From an uncultured Leucobacter sp. (GTDB taxonomy: Bacteria > Actinomycetota > Actinomycetes > Actinomycetales > Microbacteriaceae), in NCBI GenBank assembly GCA_945952575.1, contig CAMFIY010000027.1, positions 1 through 15,038 of the forward strand: 15,038 nt of DNA, written 5' to 3'. Position numbers and translations under genes: made by a program. Under the pieces are notes generated by a model, which made no database searches, was not told the origin of the DNA, and was given only the letters and a program-made list of their open reading frames with translations. Below are positions 6,220-12,784 of the stretch, in pieces (the stretch's first letter is position 1; each line of letters begins with the position of its first letter).

Positions 6220-7095
6220 ATGACCGATCGCTCCGAACTCCTGATCGATGCGACCGAGCTCCACGCCGAGCTCCGCCGCGAAGCCGCCCTGGCGCCGGGC
6301 GCGGCGCGCACGAGGGTGCTCGACGTCCGCTGGACGCTCCCGCAGCCCGACGGGCGCCCGGCCTACCTGGCCGGCCACATCCCCGGCGCCGTCTACGTCG
6401 ACCTCGAGACCGAGCTCTCGGAGCACGGCCCGGCCACCGCCGGTCGCCATCCGCTGCCGAGCCCCGAGGCGCTGACCGCCTCCGCTCGCCGTTGGGGCCT
6501 GCATCCCGGCGATCGGGTGGTCGCCTACGACGGCGGCGGGAACCTCTCTTCGGCGCGCCTGTGGTGGCTGCTGCGGGACGCCGGCGTCGCCGACGTGCGG
6601 CTGCTCGACGGTGCGCTGCCCGCCTGGGTCGCCGCCGGGCTGCCCCTCGAGACCGGCGATGTCTCGCCCGAGCCCGGCACGTTGAGTCCGGGCGCAGGAT
6701 CGATGCCGCGGATCGAGCTGAGCGATGTCGCCGGGTTCGCTCGGGATCACGCCCTGCTCGACGCGCGCGCCGCGGAGCGCTACGCCGGCGTCGAGGAGCC
6801 GATCGATCCGCGCGCCGGGCACGTGCCGGGTGCGCGGAGCCTGCCGACCGGCGGCAACCTGGACGCCGAGGGGCGCTTCCTTCCCGCGGCCGTGCTGCGT
6901 GCGCGCTTCGCATCGGTCGGCGCGGGCGAGTCCCCCGGCGAGCCCGTGGGCGCGTACTGCGGATCCGGGATCACCGCGAGCCACACCGTCTTCGCGCTCG
7001 CGCTGGCCGGGATCGACGGCACGCTCTTCCCGGGATCCTGGTCGCAGTGGGCCAACCACCCCGAGCTGCCCGTCGCGACCGGCGAGACGCCCTGA
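6220..7095 (+). CDS. Two-domain rhodanese-fold sulfurtransferase (3-mercaptopyruvate type)
   Basis: A 291-residue protein with two rhodanese domains. The N-terminal one is inactive (about 5-145: VLDVRWTLPQPDG, then YLAGHIPGAVYVDLETELSE and YDGGGNLSSARLWWLLR). The C-terminal one is catalytic (about 165-285), with LLDARAAERYAGVEEPIDPRAGHVPGA and the active loop YCGSGITA, where C247 takes up the sulfane sulfur. The CGSGxTA loop is that of 3-mercaptopyruvate sulfurtransferases; thiosulfate enzymes usually have CRKGVT. The reaction would be 3-mercaptopyruvate to pyruvate plus persulfide, in cysteine breakdown or sulfur relay, although actinobacterial members are often annotated thiosulfate sulfurtransferase. 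The start follows a probable leaderless -10. It is a single gene ending at the shared terminator 7126-7175. Confidence 0.92.
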   Translation: MTDRSELLIDATELHAELRREAALAPGAARTRVLDVRWTLPQPDGRPAYLAGHIPGAVYVDLETELSEHGPATAGRHPLPSPEALTASARRWGLHPGDRVVAYDGGGNLSSARLWWLLRDAGVADVRLLDGALPAWVAAGLPLETGDVSPEPGTLSPGAGSMPRIELSDVAGFARDHALLDARAAERYAGVEEPIDPRAGHVPGARSLPTGGNLDAEGRFLPAAVLRARFASVGAGESPGEPVGAYCGSGITASHTVFALALAGIDGTLFPGSWSQWANHPELPVATGETP

Positions 7096-7125
7096 CCCGC
7101 GGCGGGCGCGGCGACCCCGGCAACG

Positions 7126-7175
7126 CCGAAGGCCCCGACCCCCTCGCCGGAACGGCGCGGGATCGGGGCCTTCGG
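7126..7175. terminator. Bidirectional hairpin terminator between convergent genes
   Basis: Perfect 13-base arms (7126-7138 and 7163-7175, CCGAAGGCCCCGA and its complement) enclose 24 bases that hold an inner hairpin, CGCCG-GAA-CGGCG (7145-7157). It lies between the sulfurtransferase stop (7095) and the aminotransferase stop (7196) and can serve both directions. The flanks are not T-rich, which is common for high-GC terminators. Confidence 0.7.
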
Positions 7176-7195
7176 GCGACCGTCGCGGTGTGGCG

Positions 7196-8587
7196 CTACT
7201 CGCCCGTGTAGTAGGAGTCCGCCACGTCGAGGGCCGCGTCGATGATGTCGAGGCCGGCGATCAGATCCTCCTCGCTGATGATCAGCGGCGGGGCGATCTG
7301 CAGGCGGTTGAAGTGGGTGAACGGCCACAGCCCCGCGTTCTTGCACGCGGCGATGACCGCGTTCATCGGAGCCGCGGCTTCGCCACCGGCGTTGAACGGC
7401 ACCAGCGGCTCGCGGGTCTCGCGGTCGACCACGAGGTCGAGCGCCCAGAAGAGGCCCTTGCCGCGCGCCTCGCCCACCGACTTGTGCTTCGCCGCGAACT
7501 CGGCGAGTCGCGGAGCGACGACGCGCTCGCCCAGATCCCGCACGCGCTCCAGGATCTGCTCCTCCTCGAAGATGTCGAAGGTCGCCACACCCGAGGCGCA
7601 GGCCAGCGGGTGGCCCGAGTAGGTGAGGCCGCCGGGGAAGGGGCGATCGACGAAGGTGTTGTGGATCGCCTCGGAGATGACGACGCCGCCGAGCGGCACG
7701 TAGCCCGAGTTCACACCCTTCGCGAAGGTCACCAGGTCGGGCTTCACGTCGAAGCCCTGGTAGGCGAACCACTCGCCGGTGCGGCCGAAGCCCACCATGA
7801 CCTCGTCGGCGATGAGCACGATGCCGTGCTTGTCGCAGAGCGCGCGCACGCCGGGCAGGTAGCCGGGCGGCGGCACGAGCACGCCGTTGGTGCCCGTGAC
7901 GGTCTCGAGGATGATGGCGGCGATGGTGTTCGCGCCCTCGAGCTGGATGGTGCGCTCGAGGTGCGCGAGCGCACGCTCGGTCTCCTGCTCCGGTGTCTCG
8001 GAGTAGAAGGCGCTGCGGTAGAGGTAGGGGCCTTCGAAGTGCACGACGCCCGCGTCGAGGGTGCCGTTCGCCCAGCGGCGGGGCTCGCCCGTCAGCGTGA
8101 TCGCGGTCGCGGTCGAGCCGTGGTAGGAGCGGTAACGGGCGAGCACCTTCTGGCGGCCCGTGTGGTGGCGGGCCATGCGCACCGCGTACTCGTTGGCGTC
8201 GGCGCCGCCATTGGTGAAGAACACCGAGCGGGCGCCCTCGAAGGAGTGCTCGACGATCCGCTTGGCCAGCTCGCCGCGCACGTCGTTGGCGAGGGCGGGC
8301 TGGATCGTGGCCAGGCGGCCGGCCTGATCCTGGATCGCCTTGACGAGGCCGGCATGCTGATGCCCGAGGTTCAGGTTGACCAGTTGCGAGGAGAAGTCGA
8401 GGTACTCCGTGCCGTCGTAGTCCCAGAAGCGCACGCCCTCGCCCTTGGCGACGGGCAGCGGGTTGATGGCGCCCTGCGCCGACCAGGAATGGAAGACGTA
8501 GTCGCGGTCGTTGGCGCGCACCTCGCGCTGCGCCTCGGTGTCGCCGAAGCTCTGCTCAGCTCCGTTGAGGTCGATGAAATCGCCCAT
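7196..8587 (-). CDS. Class III PLP-dependent aminotransferase (likely beta-alanine/omega-amino acid:pyruvate type)
   Basis: A 463-residue fold-type I, class III aminotransferase. Visible features are the N-terminal YVFHSWSAQGAINPLPVAKG (30-49), the phosphate-binding NGGADANEYAVRMAR (126-140), RYRSYHGST (151-159), the cofactor aspartate in IADEVMVGFGRTGE (259-272), the Schiff-base lysine K290 in TFAKGVNSGYVPLGG and the TYSGHPLAC loop (322-330). The neighbouring malonate/methylmalonate-semialdehyde dehydrogenase suggests it makes that semialdehyde from beta-alanine or beta-aminoisobutyrate, with pyruvate as probable acceptor (inference). Database names such as aspartate aminotransferase family or taurine-pyruvate aminotransferase are alternatives. 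ATG 8585-8587 has AAAGGGG 8 bases ahead. It is the second gene of the operon, 109 bases behind the dehydrogenase. Confidence 0.9.
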   Translation of the reverse strand: MGDFIDLNGAEQSFGDTEAQREVRANDRDYVFHSWSAQGAINPLPVAKGEGVRFWDYDGTEYLDFSSQLVNLNLGHQHAGLVKAIQDQAGRLATIQPALANDVRGELAKRIVEHSFEGARSVFFTNGGADANEYAVRMARHHTGRQKVLARYRSYHGSTATAITLTGEPRRWANGTLDAGVVHFEGPYLYRSAFYSETPEQETERALAHLERTIQLEGANTIAAIILETVTGTNGVLVPPPGYLPGVRALCDKHGIVLIADEVMVGFGRTGEWFAYQGFDVKPDLVTFAKGVNSGYVPLGGVVISEAIHNTFVDRPFPGGLTYSGHPLACASGVATFDIFEEEQILERVRDLGERVVAPRLAEFAAKHKSVGEARGKGLFWALDLVVDRETREPLVPFNAGGEAAAPMNAVIAACKNAGLWPFTHFNRLQIAPPLIISEEDLIAGLDIIDAALDVADSYYTGE

Positions 8588-8649
8588 GGATGGTTCCCCT
8601 TTGAGAGATAGGTGGGATTCGAGTGTAGGTACTGCGTTCATTCGACGAA

Positions 8650-8678
8650 ATCCCGGTTCCGCGATGCGAAACCGGGAT
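8650..8678. repeat. Hairpin between dehydrogenase and aminotransferase genes
   Basis: ATCCCGGTT (8650-8658) and AACCGGGAT (8670-8678) are perfect 9-base arms with an 11-base loop, 19 bases downstream of the dehydrogenase stop in the direction of transcription. On the minus strand it is followed by TTCGTC, a poor U-tract. It could be a partial terminator or an mRNA-stabilising stem that sets different levels of the two enzymes. Confidence 0.5.
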
Positions 8679-8696
8679 CCGTGCACTCGCCGAACC

Positions 8697-10181
8697 TCAG
8701 CTGTTGCTGGGGAAGCCGAGATCGACCTTCGACTGCTCCGCGTTCGGCCAGCGGGTCGTGACGACCTTGCTGCGGGTGTAGAAGTTGATCGACTCGGGGC
8801 CGTAGATGTGAGTGTCGCCGAAGAGCGAGTCCTTCCAGCCGCCGAAGGAGAACGAGCCGACGGGCACGGGGATCGGCACGTTGATGCCCACCATGCCGGC
8901 CTCGACATCGAACTCGAACGCACGGGCCGTCGCGCCGTCGCGCGTGAAGATGCCCGTGCCGTTGCCGAACTGGTGCGAGTTGATGAGCTCGAGGCCCTCC
9001 TCGTAGGTGTCGACGCGGACGACCGCGAGCACCGGGCCGAAGATCTCCTCGAGGTAGACCTTGCTGTCGGTCTTCACGTGATCGAGCAGCGAGACGCCGG
9101 TGAAGAAGCCGTTGCCCTCGAACTTCGCCTCGCGGCCGTCGACGACCACGGTCGCGCCCTCGGCCTCGGCGCCGGCCACGTAGGACTCCACCCGGGCCTT
9201 CGCCTCGGCGGTGATGAGCGGGCCCATCTCCGAGGCCGGATCGGTGCCGTCGCCGATCACGAGCTTCTCCATGCGCTCCTTGATCTTCGCGACGAGCTCG
9301 TCGCCGACGCCGCCCACGGCGACGACGACCGAGATCGCCATGCAGCGCTCGCCGGCCGAGCCGTACGCGGCCGAGACCACGTTGTCGGCGGTCATGTTGA
9401 GCTCGGCGTCGGGCATGACCAGCGCGTGGTTCTTCGCGCCGCCGAGGGCCTGGACGCGCTTGCCGTTGGCCGCCGCGCGCTCGTAGATGTACTTCGCGAT
9501 GGGGGTCGAGCCGACGAAGCTGACGGCCTTGACGTCCGGGCTGTCGAGCAGCGTGTCGACGGCGACCTTGTCGCCGTGCACGACGTTCAGCACGCCGTCG
9601 GGCAGGCCGGCCTCGCGGAACAGATCGGCGATGAACACCGAGGCGGAGGGATCGCGCTCCGAGGGCTTCAGGACGACGGTGTTGCCGCAGGCGATCGCGC
9701 TGGCGATCATCCACAGCGGGACCATGACCGGGAAGTTGAAGGGGGTGATCGCCGCGACGACGCCCACGGGCTGCTTGATCGAGTGCACGTCGACGCCGGT
9801 CGAGACCTGCTCGTCGCGCTCGCCCTTGAGGAGATGCAGCAGGCCGGACGCGAACTCGACGTTCTCGAGGCCGCGCGCGATCTCGCCGGCGGCGTCGCTC
9901 AGGACCTTGCCGTGCTCGCTGGTGACGATGGCCGCCAGCTCGGGGGTGCGCTGCTTGAGGAGCTGGCGCAGGTTGAAGAAGACGTCGGCCCGCTTGGTGA
10001 GGCTCGTCTTGCGCCACATCGGCAGGGCGGCCTTGGCGGCGGCGATGGCCTGCTCGACGGTGGCGACGGAGGCGATCGACAGCTCGTGCTGCTCTTCGCC
10101 GGTGGCCGGGTTGAAGACCGGCTGCGTGCGCTCGGCGTCGGTGACCTTCTCACCGGCGATGACGTGGGGGATGCGTGCCAT
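8697..10181 (-). CDS. mmsA: CoA-acylating methylmalonate-/malonate-semialdehyde dehydrogenase
   Basis: A 494-residue aldehyde dehydrogenase of the CoA-acylating MmsA/IolA group: methylmalonate semialdehyde to propionyl-CoA, or malonate semialdehyde to acetyl-CoA, with loss of CO2 and reduction of NAD. Visible features are HVIAGEKV at the N-terminus, ITPFNFPVMVP (145-155), KPSERDPSA (172-180), FVGSTPIAKYIY (222-233) and the nucleophile C280 in GSAGERCMAISV. The general-base Glu of ordinary aldehyde dehydrogenases (ELGGK) is absent (A245 in QALGGAKNH), as expected for this subgroup. R103 (in RGLENVEFA) and R279 (GERC) match the arginines that bind the substrate carboxylate in IolA. It is first gene of the operon with the aminotransferase and is divergent from the PucR gene. 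Start ATG 10179-10181; AAAGAGGG lies about 10 bases ahead. Confidence 0.95.
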   Translation of the reverse strand: MARIPHVIAGEKVTDAERTQPVFNPATGEEQHELSIASVATVEQAIAAAKAALPMWRKTSLTKRADVFFNLRQLLKQRTPELAAIVTSEHGKVLSDAAGEIARGLENVEFASGLLHLLKGERDEQVSTGVDVHSIKQPVGVVAAITPFNFPVMVPLWMIASAIACGNTVVLKPSERDPSASVFIADLFREAGLPDGVLNVVHGDKVAVDTLLDSPDVKAVSFVGSTPIAKYIYERAAANGKRVQALGGAKNHALVMPDAELNMTADNVVSAAYGSAGERCMAISVVVAVGGVGDELVAKIKERMEKLVIGDGTDPASEMGPLITAEAKARVESYVAGAEAEGATVVVDGREAKFEGNGFFTGVSLLDHVKTDSKVYLEEIFGPVLAVVRVDTYEEGLELINSHQFGNGTGIFTRDGATARAFEFDVEAGMVGINVPIPVPVGSFSFGGWKDSLFGDTHIYGPESINFYTRSKVVTTRWPNAEQSKVDLGFPSNS

Positions 10182-10208
10182 GACTGCTGCGCCCTCTTTC
10201 TATGTTGT

Positions 10209-10228
10209 GATCCGACGGGCTTCGGATC
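10209..10228. promoter_or_regulatory. Dyad ahead of mmsA (operator or leader hairpin)
   Basis: GATCCGA-(6)-TCGGATC is a perfect 7-base inverted repeat with a CGGGCT spacer, 28 bases upstream of the mmsA ATG. It may be a regulator site in the divergent promoter region or a hairpin in the mmsA leader. A minus-strand TTGACC lies further upstream near 10246-10251, but I could not assign a convincing -10. Confidence 0.35.
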
Positions 10229-10338
10229 CCGAACCTTCGCCAGAATGGTCAAAGTGTTCGGAATCGCATTCGCCCGATACGACCCAGTATTTCAAGGGAT
10301 CCACGCAGAGAGCAGCGTCATATCATCCGCAACTCTCG

Positions 10339-10362
10339 CAGAATTCGTACATTCTGTATGAT
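10339..10362 (+). promoter_or_regulatory. pucR-type gene promoter: dyad plus TATGAT -10 (leaderless)
   Basis: CAGAAT-TCGTAC-ATTCTG (10339-10356) is a perfect 6-base inverted repeat with a 6-base spacer. It directly abuts TATGAT (10357-10362), a near-consensus -10. The ATG at 10369 begins 6 bases later with no ribosome site, so the mRNA is probably leaderless. A smaller related dyad, GAAT-CGC-ATTC, lies at 10261-10271. The PucR protein or another regulator binding here would control its own gene and perhaps mmsA. Confidence 0.5.
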
Positions 10363-10368
10363 CAACGG

Positions 10369-12069
10369 ATGGAGATCCTCGAGCACGCACCGCTGCCGAC
10401 CGTGCGCGAGCTGGTCGAGCTGCCCGAGGTGCAGGCGGGTCAGCCGGAGCTCATCGCCGGGTCCGCGGGCCTGGATCGCGAAGTCCGCTGGGCGCACGTC
10501 GCCGCGGGCAAGCGCGTGGCGGCGCTGCTCGACGGCGGCGAGCTGATCCTGACCACCGGCGCGGGATGGCCGCGGGATGCGGAGGGGCTCGCCGTCCTCG
10601 CCGAAGAGCTCCTGGGCGCCGGCATCTCGGCGATCGCGCTCGAGCTCGGCAGGAACTTCGACGCGGCGCCGGACGCGCTCGTCTCGGCGTGCGACGCGCA
10701 CGGGGTGCCGCTCTTCGTCCTGCGCACCGAGGTGCGCTTCGTCCAGATCACTCAGCGCGTGCACCAGAGGATCCTGGCCGCTCAGAACGAGGCGCTGCGC
10801 GCCCGCGCCGAGGTGCACACGATGCTCACCGAGCTCGGCCTCAATCGCAGCCCCGTCGATTACGTTGTCGAGCGCCTCGCCGAGACCCTGGGAGCGGCGG
10901 TCGTGCTCGAGGATCCTTCTCACCAGGTCGTCGCCTTCGCGGGCGTCGGATCGGATCTCGCCTCGGCCCTCGGCCCCTGGGCGACGCACGGCGGACTCGA
11001 CCCGGTCGCCCTTCTGCCGGACACCGCGGAGCGCGTGCCCGTCGAGGCGCGCGGCACCCGCTGGGGCGTGCTCACGGCGCTGCCCGGCCCGGCCCACCCC
11101 GCCGGGCGCCGAACGGTGCTCGAGCTCGGTGCGTTCGCACTCGCCCTCGGCCGACTCGCCGACGCCGAGGGCGAGCAGTGGCTGCAGTTCGGTTCGAAGC
11201 GCGTCTTCGAGACGCTTCTCGGCGGGCGGTACCGCACCGACGCCGAACTCGCGGCTCAGCTCGCGGCGGCCGGCCTCCCCCTGACGGGGCGCGTGGTCTT
11301 CGCGGCCACCCTGCGCGGCACCGGCGATTTCGGCTCGCACCGCTCGCTCGAGCGCGCGGCGATCGAGACCGCGCTGCGCCGCGCGGTCGCCCCGGAAGGG
11401 CGCGTGCTGCTGGCGCCGGATGCGTCGCCCGATGAGGCCGGCCGCTCCGCCGCGCACGCCGACGACGCGGAGGTGCTGCTCGCGCTGATCTCGCTGCCGG
11501 AGGGCGACCCGCGCGCCGACGCCGGCGCGAGCGGCATACAGGATCGCGCCGCGCCGCCGCTCGCGGTGCGGATCGCGCGCGAGCTCGACATGCTCGTGCC
11601 CGGGCCCACGCCGACGGTGTGGCGCACCCATCTGGCGCTCGGCACGCCCGAGCGCCGGCTGCGGCAGCTCGTCGCATCGCTCGAGCAGCTGCGCGCCGCG
11701 GGGCGACTGGCGGCATCGGCCGAGGTCGGTCGGGTGACGGTGCAGCAGGTCGAGCGCCAGCCGCTCGCCCACCTGATCCGCGGCCTCGCCGGTCTGCCCG
11801 AGCTGCAGCGCTTCGCCGACGACGCGCTCGGTCCGCTCGTCGAGCACGACGCCGTCCCGGGGCCCGGGCATTCGGGCGATCTGCTGCGCGTGCTCGCGGC
11901 CTATCTCGCGAACCCGAGCAATCGCTCGCTCGCGGCGAGCCGAGCCCGCCTCTCCCGCTCGGTCTTCTACCAGCGGCTGGCGCTGATCGAGGAGCTGCTG
12001 GGCGTCGACCTGGCGGACGGCGAGACCATCTCCACGTTGACGGTCGCGCTCTTGGCGCGACCCAGATAG
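10369..12069 (+). CDS. PucR-family transcriptional regulator
   Basis: A 566-residue regulator with the PucR layout: N-terminal PucR ligand-type domain (about 8-130, LPTVRELVELPEVQAGQPEL, then REVRWAHVA and GELILTTG), a middle CdaR/GGDEF-like region (about 270-450) and a C-terminal PucR helix-turn-helix at about 505-566 (LLRVLAAYLANPSNRSLAASRARLSRSVFYQRLALIEELLGVDL). PucR proteins control purine, amino-acid or amine catabolism. Divergence from mmsA and the aminotransferase points to that operon as target; an intermediate of beta-amino acid breakdown may be the signal (inference). ATG 10369 is set by the adjoining TATGAT box. The last five residues (LARPR) and the TAG stop come from the first copy of the 55-bp tandem repeat, so the native C-terminus may have been altered. 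Confidence 0.92.
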   Translation: MEILEHAPLPTVRELVELPEVQAGQPELIAGSAGLDREVRWAHVAAGKRVAALLDGGELILTTGAGWPRDAEGLAVLAEELLGAGISAIALELGRNFDAAPDALVSACDAHGVPLFVLRTEVRFVQITQRVHQRILAAQNEALRARAEVHTMLTELGLNRSPVDYVVERLAETLGAAVVLEDPSHQVVAFAGVGSDLASALGPWATHGGLDPVALLPDTAERVPVEARGTRWGVLTALPGPAHPAGRRTVLELGAFALALGRLADAEGEQWLQFGSKRVFETLLGGRYRTDAELAAQLAAAGLPLTGRVVFAATLRGTGDFGSHRSLERAAIETALRRAVAPEGRVLLAPDASPDEAGRSAAHADDAEVLLALISLPEGDPRADAGASGIQDRAAPPLAVRIARELDMLVPGPTPTVWRTHLALGTPERRLRQLVASLEQLRAAGRLAASAEVGRVTVQQVERQPLAHLIRGLAGLPELQRFADDALGPLVEHDAVPGPGHSGDLLRVLAAYLANPSNRSLAASRARLSRSVFYQRLALIEELLGVDLADGETISTLTVALLARPR

Positions 12070-12172
12070 GCACTGCCGCGGAAGCAAGCCGCAGGCTTGC
12101 GCGCTCCTGGCGCGACCCAGATAGGCACTGCCGCGGAAGCAAGCCGCAGGCTTGCGCGCTCCTGGCGCGACC
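12053..12172. repeat. Perfect 55-bp tandem repeat (2 copies plus 10 bases) with nested hairpins
   Basis: Units at 12053-12107 and 12108-12162 are identical over all 55 bases, and 12163-12172 starts a third. Matching with one mismatch continues left to about 12046. Each unit contains GCAAGCC-GCA-GGCTTGC (12084-12100 in unit 1), a 7-bp stem with a 3-base loop, then CGCGC-TCCTG-GCGCG (12100-12114) across the unit junction. It fills the gap between the PucR stop and the convergent Lrp-type gene (stop at 12184). It probably terminates transcription both ways, although no T-tract is present. Confidence 0.9.
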
Positions 12173-12183
12173 GCACCGACCGT

Positions 12184-12657
12184 CTACTCGGGCTCGGCGG
12201 GGATCCAGGCTCCGTCCCGCATGTCGAAGACGATGTGCGTCTCGGTGCCCCGCACCGCCGGCTGCACGGTGATGTGGTCCAGCACGAGTCCGCGCAGCTG
12301 CTCCCCGTCCGCGACGGCGACCGTGATCATGAAGTCGTATCTGCCGGTGAGGTTCATCACCTGGATCACATTGGGCGTCTCGACCATGCTGGCCATGAAG
12401 CGGTCCACGACCTCGCGCGAGTGGTTGGCGAGGAACACCATGATGACGGCGCGCAGCGCGTAGCCGAGCCGGGTGTGATCCAGTTCGAGGCGGCGCGAGC
12501 GGATCACCGCGGAGTCCCGGAGCTTGCGGATCCGGTAGGCGCAGGTGGACTCGGCGACGCCGACCGCGGCCGCCACGGCCTTGTTGGTGAGATCCGGCTC
12601 CTCGCTCAGCACTCGGACGATCTCGAAGTCCAGGCGGTCGAGCTCGACGCTCTTCAT
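12184..12657 (-). CDS. Lrp/AsnC-family transcriptional regulator (MdeR-like by context)
   Basis: A 157-residue protein of the feast/famine Lrp/AsnC family. The N-terminal helix-turn-helix spans about 4-52 (LDRLDFEIVRVLSEEPDLTNKAVAAAVGVAESTCAYRIRKLRDSAVI). A RAM ligand-binding domain follows at about 65-150, with the usual NLTGRYDFMITVAVAD core. Such proteins form octamers or dimers and respond to amino acids. It is divergent from the gamma-lyase and E1-like genes, the same layout as mdeR with mdeAB in Pseudomonas, where the Lrp-type MdeR is needed for methionine gamma-lyase expression. Methionine or a relative is therefore the likely signal. ATG 12655-12657 has GGGGGA about 8 bases ahead. Family sure, role inferred. 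Confidence 0.92.
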   Translation of the reverse strand: MKSVELDRLDFEIVRVLSEEPDLTNKAVAAAVGVAESTCAYRIRKLRDSAVIRSRRLELDHTRLGYALRAVIMVFLANHSREVVDRFMASMVETPNVIQVMNLTGRYDFMITVAVADGEQLRGLVLDHITVQPAVRGTETHIVFDMRDGAWIPAEPE

Positions 12658-12715
12658 TGGCGCATCCCCCAGGTTCGCATCCGCACGCCCTCCTCAATTG
12701 CAGAGAGCGCAGTTC

Positions 12716-12746
12716 AATGCCCCAATCTTCGCATTCTTTGCAAGAA
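12716..12746. promoter_or_regulatory. Candidate Lrp-type operator in the divergent promoter
   Basis: The 127 bases between the Lrp-type gene and the lyase gene include an AT-richer stretch with two overlapping dyads: TTCTT-TGC-AAGAA (12734-12746) and AATGC-(10)-GCATT (12716-12735). Either could bind the Lrp-type protein. I could not assign a convincing -10/-35 pair or a ribosome site for the lyase gene; GAAACT at 12773-12778, 6 bases before its ATG, is only a weak match to a leaderless -10. Confidence 0.35.
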
Positions 12747-12784
12747 CTCTTCCCCAGATCGGTTCCTGAGTCGAAACTGGCGCC

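Noticed and set aside
6725..8611. Long plus-strand frame opposite the aminotransferase
   Set aside because: Mirror of the codon bias of the aminotransferase; its His/Asp/Glu/Arg-rich translation resembles no protein family.
8588..8923. Upstream start extending the aminotransferase by 112 residues
   Set aside because: It would overlap the 3' end of mmsA in another frame; the ribosome site and homology fit ATG 8585-8587.
8511..10361. Long plus-strand frame opposite mmsA
   Set aside because: Same antisense artefact; the minus-strand frame is an unmistakable aldehyde dehydrogenase.
12053..12172. CRISPR or integron attC array at the tandem repeat
   Set aside because: Units are contiguous without spacers, only two full copies exist, and no cas or integrase gene is present.
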